Shown here piece after piece: positions 46,376-54,276 of a stretch of DNA of 64,000 nt. Position 1 is the stretch's first letter. Every line of letters begins with the position of its first letter. The stretch is from positions 434,001-498,000 of the forward strand of contig NZ_CP017077.1 of assembly GCF_001742225.1 (NCBI RefSeq). The letters are read 5' to 3'. The translations under genes were made by a program, and so were the position numbers. The stretch comes from Novosphingobium resinovorum. GTDB taxonomy: Bacteria; Pseudomonadota; Alphaproteobacteria; Sphingomonadales; Sphingomonadaceae. The notes under the pieces were generated by a model. It made no database searches and had not been told where the DNA came from. It was given only the letters and a program-made list of their open reading frames with translations.

Positions 46376-46391
46376 TTGCATCGTGTTGCAA
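46376..46391. promoter_or_regulatory. TetR-type operator candidate (ABM/MFS divergent)
   Basis: TTGCATCGTGTTGCAA, a near-perfect dyad (6 of 7 left, 7 of 7 right). It lies 19 bases before the ABM start codon and 57 before the MFS start codon, so one repressor dimer could govern both. Confidence 0.65.
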
Positions 46392-46447
46392 TCTTGATAA
46401 CCCCGCTCTAATCATCGCGACAAGAGCAGAATCGAGAGAGGTCCGGC

Positions 46448-47713
46448 GTGGCAGAGGCACGGAGCGAATTGGGGCGCGACTGGAAGCTGGTCCTGACCTG
46501 CACCAGCGGCGTCGCGCTGGGGGCGATGAGCATCCCCATCTACACCATCGGCGCCTTCGTGCGGCCGCTGCAGGAGGCGTTCGGCTGGTCGCGCCCGGCG
46601 ATCCAGGCTTCGATCCTCGTCTCGCAGCTGTGCGTGGGGATCGGCGCGATCGCCTGCGGCTGGCTGCTGCGGCGCTATTCGATGCGGGCGATGGCGGCGA
46701 CCGGGCTGAGTGCGATTGCCATCGGCTTCCTGCTGGCCGCGCTTTCGGGCGGATCGCTGGCGTGGTTCTATTTCGCCTATGGCTTCGCGGCGCTCGTCGG
46801 CTGCGGCAGCGGGCCGGTGGTGTGGTGCCGGGCGATCACCCTGCGCTTCGAGAAGCAGCGCGGCATCGCGCTTGCCATCGCGCTGATCGGCACCGGCCTT
46901 GCGGGCCTGATCCTGCCGCCGCTGACCGTGGCGGTGGTCGACGGCGCGGGCTGGCGCACGGCTTACGTGATGCTGGCGCTGCTGCCGCTGTGCATCGCGG
47001 TGCCCGCCGCGCTGGTGCACCTGCGCGGGTTTCCCCGGGACCGAAGCGCCGACCCCGAAGCGCCTGCGACGGCAACGTCGGAATGGGGCGTCACCCCGCG
47101 CGATGCCGTGCGCTCCTACCGCTTCTGGCTGATCCTGCTGTCTGTGATCGTGCTCTATCTCTCGCTCGCGGGCTTCGTCCCCAACCTGATCCCGGCGCTG
47201 GAGGACAAGGGCCTGACCCCCTCCGAGGCCGCGATGGCACAGAGCAGCTTCGCCGCTGCGCTGATCGTCGGGCGGCTGGGGCTGGGCTACTTCCTCGACC
47301 GCTACTGGGCGCCGTTCGTGGCGCAGTTCACGCTGCTGCCCGCAGCGGCTGGGTGCCTGCTGCTCTCAGGCACGCCTGCGCCGATGACAGCGGCGGCTGC
47401 TGCGGCGATGGTGGGGCTGGCATCGGGCGCCGAGCTGGACCTGCTGGCCTACCTCACCGCGCGCTATTTCGGACGGCTCCATTTCGCGCGGATTTACGGA
47501 TTGCTCTACTTCGGCGTGGCGGCGGCCGCGGGTTCCGGACCGGTGCTGTTCGCGTGGGTTTATGGCCTGCCGGGCGGCGGGCGGACCGCGTTCCTGATCG
47601 CGATGGTGTTCTTCGTGGCAGGCGCGCTGGCGCTGCCCATGCTCGGCCGCTACCCCGGCACGGCGGCCGAGGACAGCGAGCCATCCCTGCCTAAAGGTGC
47701 CATCCCCCGGTGA
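46448..47713 (+). CDS. MFS transporter (oxalate/formate- or monocarboxylate-like)
   Basis: A 421-aa carrier with about 12 membrane spans in two halves; the central loop (about 195-220) separates them. Features include SRPAIQASILVSQLC in TM2 and GFVPNLIPALEDKG in TM8. Likely proton-driven transport of an organic acid. The start is GTG 46448 with GAGAGAGG upstream. The 3' end overlaps the convergent SDR by 23 bases. Controlled from the divergent operator at 46376. Confidence 0.88.
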   Translation: MAEARSELGRDWKLVLTCTSGVALGAMSIPIYTIGAFVRPLQEAFGWSRPAIQASILVSQLCVGIGAIACGWLLRRYSMRAMAATGLSAIAIGFLLAALSGGSLAWFYFAYGFAALVGCGSGPVVWCRAITLRFEKQRGIALAIALIGTGLAGLILPPLTVAVVDGAGWRTAYVMLALLPLCIAVPAALVHLRGFPRDRSADPEAPATATSEWGVTPRDAVRSYRFWLILLSVIVLYLSLAGFVPNLIPALEDKGLTPSEAAMAQSSFAAALIVGRLGLGYFLDRYWAPFVAQFTLLPAAAGCLLLSGTPAPMTAAAAAAMVGLASGAELDLLAYLTARYFGRLHFARIYGLLYFGVAAAAGSGPVLFAWVYGLPGGGRTAFLIAMVFFVAGALALPMLGRYPGTAAEDSEPSLPKGAIPR

Positions 47714-48368
47714 AGGGGACCATCGCGCCGGTCACGAAATCGCTTTCGTCGGAGGCCAGGAACAGCGCCAGCAGCGCGTCTTCCTCCCCCGTGGCGAGAC
47801 GACCGGCGGGGCAGTCCTCCAGCCACTTCGCGCATTCCGCGCTTTCGGCGAAATCGTCGGGGAAGTAGCTGGGATTGCGCGTAAAATGCTGCGCGATCAG
47901 GTTGACCTGCACGTTGTGCGGCGCCGCTTCTCCGGCAAGCGAGCGGACATAGCCGACTTGCGCCGTACGCGCCGCCGAATAGCCGGAGACGCCCTTCACC
48001 AGCCGGATGCCGCTGGCGCTGCCGAACACCACGATCTTGCCTTTGCGGCGCGCATACATCTGCGGCATGGCGGCGCGGCACATCGCGTGGAGCGGATGGA
48101 CCATGGTGTCGAACATGTGGTGCCAGGCATCGTCGGCGATGTCCTGCGTCGGCGCGTAAGGATCGATGGTGCAGGCGAGATTGGCGACGAGGATGTCGAT
48201 GTGCCCCGCCTCCGCCACCATGGCTTCGGCCGCGCCGGGCCGGGTGAGGTCGCGGCGGTCGGCGACGACATGCGCGCCCTCCCGCTCGAACAGGTCGATC
48301 GTGGCCGGGCCCATGTAGAGTTCGGCCATGCTCACCAGTACGCGCTTTCCCGCAAGACGCTGCGCCAT
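47691..48368 (-). CDS. Halohydrin-dehalogenase-like atypical SDR
   Basis: A 225-aa protein, length like HheB-type enzymes. In place of TGxxxGxG it has S13-x4-Y18-x-G20 and its triad is S117-x12-Y130-x3-R134, not Y-x3-K. The segment LIAQHFTRNPSYFP sits where halohydrin dehalogenases have GPNYLHSEDSPYFYP-like halide-site residues. This matches the published-type fingerprint I recall (T/S-x4-F/Y-x-G; S-x12-Y-x3-R). The next gene upstream is an epoxide hydrolase, 11 bases away, the classical partner in haloalcohol catabolism. Other SDR-derived lyases or epoxide-forming enzymes remain possible. Confidence 0.72.
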   Translation of the reverse strand: MAQRLAGKRVLVSMAELYMGPATIDLFEREGAHVVADRRDLTRPGAAEAMVAEAGHIDILVANLACTIDPYAPTQDIADDAWHHMFDTMVHPLHAMCRAAMPQMYARRKGKIVVFGSASGIRLVKGVSGYSAARTAQVGYVRSLAGEAAPHNVQVNLIAQHFTRNPSYFPDDFAESAECAKWLEDCPAGRLATGEEDALLALFLASDESDFVTGAMVPFTGGWHL

Positions 48369-48379
48369 CGGCTGCTCCT

Positions 48380-49564
48380 TCAGTTTGTCGTGATGTCCCT
48401 GAGCGTGCGGCCGAAAGCCTGCAGTTCCTGCGCGAAGACGTCGGGCACCTCCAGCGCCGCGAAGTGGCCGCCGCGCGGGGCCGCGTTCCAGTGGACGAGG
48501 TGGTATTCGCGCGTCGCCCAGCTGCGCGGGCTGCGCCAGATTTCGGCGGGGTAGTCGGTGATCCCGGTCGGGACCGGCGGGCAGGGCACCTGCGGCCCTT
48601 GCCCCGCGAACACCGCGTCGAAATATTCGCGGTAGAGCCGGATCGACGAGCCGATCGAGCGCGTCATCCAGTAGAGCGAGATGTTGCACAGCAGCCAGTC
48701 GCGCCCGGGGCCATCAAGGAAGGGCGCGGCGTCATCCGTCCACGCGAAGAACTTCTCGGCGATCCATGCGGCAAGGCCCGCCGGGGAATCGCTCAGCGCA
48801 TAGGCGAGCGTCTGCGGCCTCGTGCCCTGTTCGTGTGAATAGCCCGAGACGGAGAAATCGCGGGCGCGCGCCTGCTCTAGCGCGGCGCGTTCCGCTTCGG
48901 TCAGCAGGTTTTCGGAATCGTCCACCCCGGCGGGCGGGGTTGGCATCACCAGATTGTAATGCACGCCGATCAGGCTGTCGGGGCAGACTTCGGGCATGAA
49001 CCGGGCGACCAGCGCGCCCCAGTCGCCGCCCTGCACGACATAGCGCGCATAGCCCAGCGCCTGCATCAGCGCATCGTGCCGCGCCGCGATCGCGCGCGGT
49101 CCCATGCCCCGGTGCCGCGCGGGTTCGGAATAGCCGTAGCCGGGGAGCGAGGGGCACACGACATGGAAGGCGTCTGCCGCATCGCCGCCATGGGCTACCG
49201 GATCGGTCAGGCGGGGGATCGCTTCCCAGAACTCGAACACCGATCCCGGCCAGCCGTGCATCATCAGCAGCGGTCTGGCCTCCGGGTGCGGCGAGCGGAC
49301 ATGGACGAAGTGCGTGGTCAGCCCGTCGATATCGATGGTGTACTGATCGAAGCGGTTGAAGAACCTTTCCGCCGCGTCCCAGTCGAACCCCTCGGCCCAG
49401 TAGGCGAGGAGATCGCGCAGATAGGCCTGCGGCACGCCGTAATCCCACGCATCCGCTTCGCCGTGGTTGAGTTCCTGCGGCCAGATCGTCTCCGACAAGC
49501 GGCGGCGCAAGTCGGCGATGCGGGCAGGGTCGAACCGGGCGGCGAAGCGGGTGGGCGCGGTCAT
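48380..49564 (-). CDS. Epoxide hydrolase, EHN-domain type
   Basis: A 394-aa alpha/beta hydrolase with EHN N-terminal domain (about 1-105). Oxyanion HGWPGS (103-108), nucleophile D181 in QGGDWG, catalytic His H367 in GGHFAALE. Two lid tyrosines are plausible but not assigned. It converts epoxides to diols. It lies two bases from the enolase-type 2 stop side and is followed by the halohydrin-dehalogenase-like SDR, so epoxide intermediates are strongly suggested for this island. Confidence 0.88.
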   Translation of the reverse strand: MTAPTRFAARFDPARIADLRRRLSETIWPQELNHGEADAWDYGVPQAYLRDLLAYWAEGFDWDAAERFFNRFDQYTIDIDGLTTHFVHVRSPHPEARPLLMMHGWPGSVFEFWEAIPRLTDPVAHGGDAADAFHVVCPSLPGYGYSEPARHRGMGPRAIAARHDALMQALGYARYVVQGGDWGALVARFMPEVCPDSLIGVHYNLVMPTPPAGVDDSENLLTEAERAALEQARARDFSVSGYSHEQGTRPQTLAYALSDSPAGLAAWIAEKFFAWTDDAAPFLDGPGRDWLLCNISLYWMTRSIGSSIRLYREYFDAVFAGQGPQVPCPPVPTGITDYPAEIWRSPRSWATREYHLVHWNAAPRGGHFAALEVPDVFAQELQAFGRTLRDITTN

Positions 49565-49566
49565 GG

Positions 49567-50664
49567 TCAGTACCGCGCGATCGTGGCGTTATCGATGACG
49601 TCCCAGTCTATCTCGTAGCCGAGGCCCGGCGCGGTGGGGGCGTGAACCCAGCCGTTTTCGTCGATGTGGACGATGTCCTTCATGCCGAAGTCGAGGCCGT
49701 GGCGGGGATAGGGCATCTCGAAATAGGTGCAGTTCCGGCACGAGAGCATGTAGTGCAGGTGCGCCGCCTGAACGATGGTGGAGCCATAGGCGTGCGGCTC
49801 CATGCGGCGGCCGAGCATTTCCGCCGTGGCGCCGATCTTGCGCATGCCGGTGATGCCGCCGATCAGATCGCCGACGCCGCGCACCGAATCCGCTGCGCCT
49901 TCGACAAGGATGCTGCCCAGCTGCTGCGGCCCGCGCATCATCGCCTCGCCCATCAGCACCGGAATGTCGAGCGACTGGCACAACTGCCGGAAACCGGCGA
50001 TGTCCCAGTCGGGCATCGGGTCTTCGTACCAGAAGAAGTCCAGCTTCTCGAGCGCGCGGCCGACCTTGATCGCGTCTTCCCAGTCGTAGCTGTTGGTGGC
50101 GTCGAACATCAGCACGAAGTCGGGGCCCACGGCCTCGCGGGCGAGGCGGGCGGCCTCGATGTCCATCTTCGGATCGGGCTTGGCGCGTAGCTTGGCGGCG
50201 GGAACGCCGCGCTGCTTGGCCGCGAGGATCAGGTCGGCGACCTCCTGCGCGGTGTCCTGCGACTGCATGGTGTCGTAGACCGGCACTTTGTCGCGATAGG
50301 CGCCCAGCAGCTTGTAGACCGGCAGGTTCGCCATCTTGCCGGCGATGTCCCACAGCGCGAAGTCGATCTGGCTGGCGGCCTTGGGCGGGATCAGGAAGCG
50401 CGCCATGCCCATCATGTCGTGCCACAGCTTCTCGCGGTCGAGCGGGTCCTGGCCCATTATCATGGGCTTGAGGAAGTGATCGGCGGACTGCGCGATCTCG
50501 TGCGGGGCGGCGGGCAGCCAGGAGGTGGAGTAGCCGGTGATGCCTTCGTCGGTTTCCAGCTCGAACACGGTCATCGTCATGCTCACGGGCGGCAAGTCTT
50601 TGCGCCACATGAACTTGAAGTCGTCGGGCTGGACCACCCGGATCTTGAGGTCGGAGATACGCAA
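49567..50664 (-). CDS. Enolase-superfamily (mandelate racemase-like) protein 2
   Basis: A 365-aa barrel protein: K158-L-R160 on the second strand, metal ligands D188, E214, E240, and the D266/H291 (EPHAYG) pair. It is less like proteins 1 and 3 than they are to each other. Start ATG 50664, with the 11-bp direct repeat and a G9 run between it and the upstream SDR stop. Probably a dehydratase on another acid of the same pathway; epimerase activity is an alternative. Confidence 0.87.
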   Translation of the reverse strand: MRISDLKIRVVQPDDFKFMWRKDLPPVSMTMTVFELETDEGITGYSTSWLPAAPHEIAQSADHFLKPMIMGQDPLDREKLWHDMMGMARFLIPPKAASQIDFALWDIAGKMANLPVYKLLGAYRDKVPVYDTMQSQDTAQEVADLILAAKQRGVPAAKLRAKPDPKMDIEAARLAREAVGPDFVLMFDATNSYDWEDAIKVGRALEKLDFFWYEDPMPDWDIAGFRQLCQSLDIPVLMGEAMMRGPQQLGSILVEGAADSVRGVGDLIGGITGMRKIGATAEMLGRRMEPHAYGSTIVQAAHLHYMLSCRNCTYFEMPYPRHGLDFGMKDIVHIDENGWVHAPTAPGLGYEIDWDVIDNATIARY

Positions 50665-50691
50665 GACAATCCCTTTCGCAGCGATGGGTTC

Positions 50692-50720
50692 TAAAATTCA
50701 GGGGGGGGGTAAAATTCAGG
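50692..50720. repeat. 11-bp direct repeat flanking a G9 tract
   Basis: TAAAATTCAGG occurs at 50692-50702 and 50710-50720, with nine G at 50701-50709. It lies between the SDR stop and enolase-type 2 start. Length changes in the G tract would alter the spacing of these genes, but no coding frame is crossed. Confidence 0.55.
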
Positions 50721-51474
50721 CCATGACTCCGCCGCCGTTGACCTGGATGACCTCGCCGGTCGTCCAGCTGGCGCGCGAACTGGCGAGGAACAGCACGGCC
50801 TCGGTCACTTCCTCCGGGGTGCCGCGCCGTTGCATCGGGATGCCCCGGCTGACTTCGTCGACGGCGCCGGTGGTGTCGCTCTCGGTCATGGCAATCGCGG
50901 TTTCGGTGAGGAGCGGGCCCGGCGAGACGCAGTTGACGCGCACGGCGGGCGCCAGCTCGGCGGCGATGGCGCGGCTGAACGCCTCGACCGCGCCCTTGCT
51001 GGCGGCATAGAGCGAGAGCCCCGGCGTCGGCGTGCGCGCGGCGATGGACGAGATGTTGACGATGCTGCCCTTGCCGCGATGCGCCATGCCCGGCGCGATC
51101 TCGCGGCAGATGCGGAACAGGGCGTCGAAGTTGCAGGTCATCACGTCGCGCAGCATCGCATCGTCGGCATCGGCGAGTAGGGCGGCGGGGAAGATCCCGG
51201 CGTTGTTGACGAGGATGGTCGCCCCGCCCAGCGCATCGGCCGCCTCGCGCAGCCGCGCCGCCATGCCCGCATCGTCGAACGATGCGGCGACGCAGCGGAC
51301 CTCGACGGCGAAGTCGGAACGGATGCCCGCCGCGATTTCCTCCAGCCGCGCCGGGTCGCGCGCGGTGATGACGAGGGCGGCGCCCTCCTGCGCCATCCGC
51401 CGCGCGACGACGAGGCCGAGGCCGCGCGAACAGCCGGTGATGACGGCGACTTCGCCGCCGAGGATTCCAGTCAT
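50716..51474 (-). CDS. Classical SDR oxidoreductase
   Basis: A 252-aa SDR: TGCSRGLG (about 13-20), NNAGIF, catalytic Ser in VNISSIAARTPTPGLS and Y-A-A-S-K. Ordinary NAD(P) alcohol dehydrogenase features, unlike the neighbouring atypical SDR at 47691. Lies after the aldehyde dehydrogenase gene in the same message. Candidate step: oxidation of a secondary alcohol or diol. Confidence 0.85.
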   Translation of the reverse strand: MTGILGGEVAVITGCSRGLGLVVARRMAQEGAALVITARDPARLEEIAAGIRSDFAVEVRCVAASFDDAGMAARLREAADALGGATILVNNAGIFPAALLADADDAMLRDVMTCNFDALFRICREIAPGMAHRGKGSIVNISSIAARTPTPGLSLYAASKGAVEAFSRAIAAELAPAVRVNCVSPGPLLTETAIAMTESDTTGAVDEVSRGIPMQRRGTPEEVTEAVLFLASSRASWTTGEVIQVNGGGVMA

Positions 51475-51562
51475 CGTCTTCTCCCCCGGATGCGGTCGTT
51501 TGCGTGCCGCCCCGTAGCGTTGAGGTATCGTTGTGGTACCGTTAGGTGCCGCTGGGTGCCGT

Positions 51563-53044
51563 TCAGGCCAGTTGCGGATCGAGCATGATCGCCTTGGTCT
51601 CGCAGAACGATTTCAGCCCGTCGAACCCGCCTTCGCGGCCGATTCCGGACTGCTTGAAGCCGCCGAACGAGACGCCGAAGTCCATCCGGTGCAGGTTCTG
51701 CCCGAACGTTCCGGTGCGCACCTGACGCCCGACCGAATAGGCCTTTTCCCGGTCGTTGGTGAACACCGCGCCGTCGAGGCCGTAGTGGCTCTGGTTGGCG
51801 ATACGCACCGCGTCTTGCTCGTCCTTGGCGCGCAGCACGACGACGACGGGACCGAAGATTTCCTCCTGCGCGATGCGGGCACCGGGGTCGACGTCGGTGA
51901 AGATCGTCGGCTGGACATAGTAGCCTCGATTTAGTTCGGCCGGGCGCGAACCGCCTGTAATCATTCGACCTTCTCCCTGTCCGATGGCGATGTAGTCCAT
52001 CACCCGGTCGAACTGGCGGGACATTGCGAGCGGGCCCATCTGGCTGCCTTCGGCATAAGGATCGCCGACCTGGATCTGGTCGAAGCGGGTCTTCAGCGCC
52101 TCCACCATGGCATCGTGGTTGCGGTCGGTCACGACCACGCGGCTCAGCGCGGCGCAGACCTGATTGGTCATGTAAGCGGTTGAATTGGCAAGAGTCGTAG
52201 CCGCCTTGTCGACGTCGTAGTCATCCATCACCAGCGCCGCGGACTTGCCGCCCAGTTCCAGCGTGAAGCGCGCCACGCGCTCGGCGCAGAGCGAGCCGAT
52301 GCGCTTGCCCGCCGCCGTGCTGCCGGTGAAGCTTATCTTGTCCACGCCGGGATGGCGCACCAGACGTTCCGACGCCTCGCGGTCGGCGGTGACGAAGTTG
52401 ACGACGCCCGGCGGCAGGCCGATCTGGTCGATCATGTCCATGATGACATAAGGCCCCAGCGGCGCCTCCGGGGAAGCTTTGAGCACAACCGTGCAGCCCG
52501 CCAGCAGCGCCGGGGTCATCTTCACCAACGCGAGGATGAAGGCCGCGTTCCACGGGATGATCGCGCCGACGACGCCCACCGGTTCGCGCACCAGCAGCGC
52601 CTCGCCGCCAAGGCCGTCGGTGGTGGGCTGGGTCTCCTGCCAGGGGAAGGTTTCGGCGAAGCGCACGTGCTGGTCGATGTACCCGGCGAAGGCCGCGCCG
52701 CCGCCCTGCGAGACGGCATGGACGATGCCCATCTCGCGCGTCCAGGCATGGCCGAGTTCGACCGATCCGGCGCGCACGAGATCGGCTAGCTTGACCAGAT
52801 AGCCCGCGCGTTCCCTGGGCGTCATGCGCGGCCAGGGGCCGTTGTCGAAGGCGTCGCGCGCGGCGGCGACGGCGCGGTCGATGTCCTCGGCGGTGGCCTC
52901 GGCGATGTCGACCTGCACTTCCTCGGTCGCGGGATCGACGTGGTGGAACACCCGGCCGCTGAGCGGGGCGACCCACTCGCCGCCGATGTAGAAGCGATCG
53001 GGGTGAGCGATGGAGAACGCACCGTCCGCAGAAGTCCAGGTCAT
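51563..53044 (-). CDS. Aldehyde dehydrogenase
   Basis: A 493-aa NAD(P) aldehyde dehydrogenase with N166 (IIPWNAAF), E263 (LELGGKSA) and nucleophile C297 (TNQVCAAL). Start ATG 53044, eight bases after GAGGAG; an in-frame TTG at 53050 is less likely. It would convert the aldehyde made by the PQQ alcohol dehydrogenase gene upstream into an acid for the enolase-type enzymes. Confidence 0.92.
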   Translation of the reverse strand: MTWTSADGAFSIAHPDRFYIGGEWVAPLSGRVFHHVDPATEEVQVDIAEATAEDIDRAVAAARDAFDNGPWPRMTPRERAGYLVKLADLVRAGSVELGHAWTREMGIVHAVSQGGGAAFAGYIDQHVRFAETFPWQETQPTTDGLGGEALLVREPVGVVGAIIPWNAAFILALVKMTPALLAGCTVVLKASPEAPLGPYVIMDMIDQIGLPPGVVNFVTADREASERLVRHPGVDKISFTGSTAAGKRIGSLCAERVARFTLELGGKSAALVMDDYDVDKAATTLANSTAYMTNQVCAALSRVVVTDRNHDAMVEALKTRFDQIQVGDPYAEGSQMGPLAMSRQFDRVMDYIAIGQGEGRMITGGSRPAELNRGYYVQPTIFTDVDPGARIAQEEIFGPVVVVLRAKDEQDAVRIANQSHYGLDGAVFTNDREKAYSVGRQVRTGTFGQNLHRMDFGVSFGGFKQSGIGREGGFDGLKSFCETKAIMLDPQLA

Positions 53045-53110
53045 CGACAATCTCCTCTATTTCGGCCGTTGCCGGGCCGATCTTATTGTTGGGTCAGGCG
53101 AATCTATCCC

Positions 53111-54256
53111 TCAGGAAAGCGTCCGCCCGATGACTTCCTTCAGCACTTCGGATGTGCCGCCGTAGATCCGCTGCACCCGCGCATCGCGCCAGAGCCGGGC
53201 GATCGTGTACTCGTTCATGTACCCGGCGCCTCCGTGGATCTGCAGCGCCTCGTCGGTGATCTTCCACTGCATTTCGGTGTGCCACAGCTTGGCGGCGCAG
53301 GCCTCTTCGTTGGTCAGGCGTTCCTCGGCCATGCGGGTGATGCAGTGGTCGAGGTGCGCCCAGCCGACCTGCAGCATCGCACGGTGTTCGGCGAGGGTGA
53401 AGCGGGTGTTCTGCATGTCGAGCAGCGTGGTGTTGAACAGCTTGCGGTCGCGCGCGAAGCCGAGCGCCTCGTCGAAAGCCCGCTGCGCGCCGGCCTGACC
53501 CATGACCGCCTGACTGAGCCGTTCCTGGGGAATCAGTGTCATCACCTGAATGAAGCCGTTGTTCTCCTGCCCGAGCAGGTTTTCGGCGGGAATGCGCACG
53601 TCGTCGAAGAACAGTTCGGAGGTATCCGCCGAATGCTGGCCGATCTTGTCCAGCTTGCGCCCCTTGGCGAAGCCCGGCGTGCCCTCGTCGACGAGGAACA
53701 GGCTGAGCCCGCGCGCGCCGAGGTCCGGGTCGGTCTTGGCCAGCACGATCACCACGTCGCAGTGCTTGCCGCTGGAAATGTAGGTCTTCGACCCGTTAAT
53801 GACGTAGTCGCCGCCATCGCGCCGGGCGCTGGTCTTGATGCCCTTGAGATCGGACCCCGCGCCCGGCTCGGTCATGGCGATGGCGGTGACGACCGAGCCG
53901 TCCACCATGCCGGGCAGGTAGCGCAGCTTCTGCTCCTCTGTGCCGAAATCGACGAAGTAATCGGCGATGATGTCGGACTGCAGCGGCAGGCTGGCGGACG
54001 ATCCGGCGTAGGACAGCTCCTCCGTCACCACCGCGTTGTAGCGGAAGTCCAGACCCAGCCCGCCGTAAGCCTCGGGCACGGTGGGGCAGAGCAGGCCCGC
54101 TGCGCCCGCCGCGCGCCAGAAATCGCGGTCCACTTCGCGCTGGTCCTCGAACCGGTCGAGGTTGGGAAGGAGGTGCTGCGCGAAGAACTTGCGCACACTG
54201 TCGCGAAACATCGCGTGTTCTTCGCCATAGCAGCCCCGCTCTAAGGGAATGGGCAT
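53111..54256 (-). CDS. Acyl-CoA dehydrogenase (long-chain/IVD-type active site)
   Basis: A 381-aa FAD enzyme: AMTEPGAGSDLKGIKT (127-142), YISSGKH, IHGGAGY. At the usual catalytic site the sequence is IYGGTSE (no Glu), but E245 in LIPQERLSQA is at the location used by long-chain and isovaleryl-CoA dehydrogenases. Start ATG 54256 lies 20 bases after the PQQ dehydrogenase stop. It oxidises an acyl-CoA produced by the oxidoreductase branch. Confidence 0.88.
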   Translation of the reverse strand: MPIPLERGCYGEEHAMFRDSVRKFFAQHLLPNLDRFEDQREVDRDFWRAAGAAGLLCPTVPEAYGGLGLDFRYNAVVTEELSYAGSSASLPLQSDIIADYFVDFGTEEQKLRYLPGMVDGSVVTAIAMTEPGAGSDLKGIKTSARRDGGDYVINGSKTYISSGKHCDVVIVLAKTDPDLGARGLSLFLVDEGTPGFAKGRKLDKIGQHSADTSELFFDDVRIPAENLLGQENNGFIQVMTLIPQERLSQAVMGQAGAQRAFDEALGFARDRKLFNTTLLDMQNTRFTLAEHRAMLQVGWAHLDHCITRMAEERLTNEEACAAKLWHTEMQWKITDEALQIHGGAGYMNEYTIARLWRDARVQRIYGGTSEVLKEVIGRTLS

Positions 54257-54276
54257 AGGCCTCCTTGCGTCCTTCC

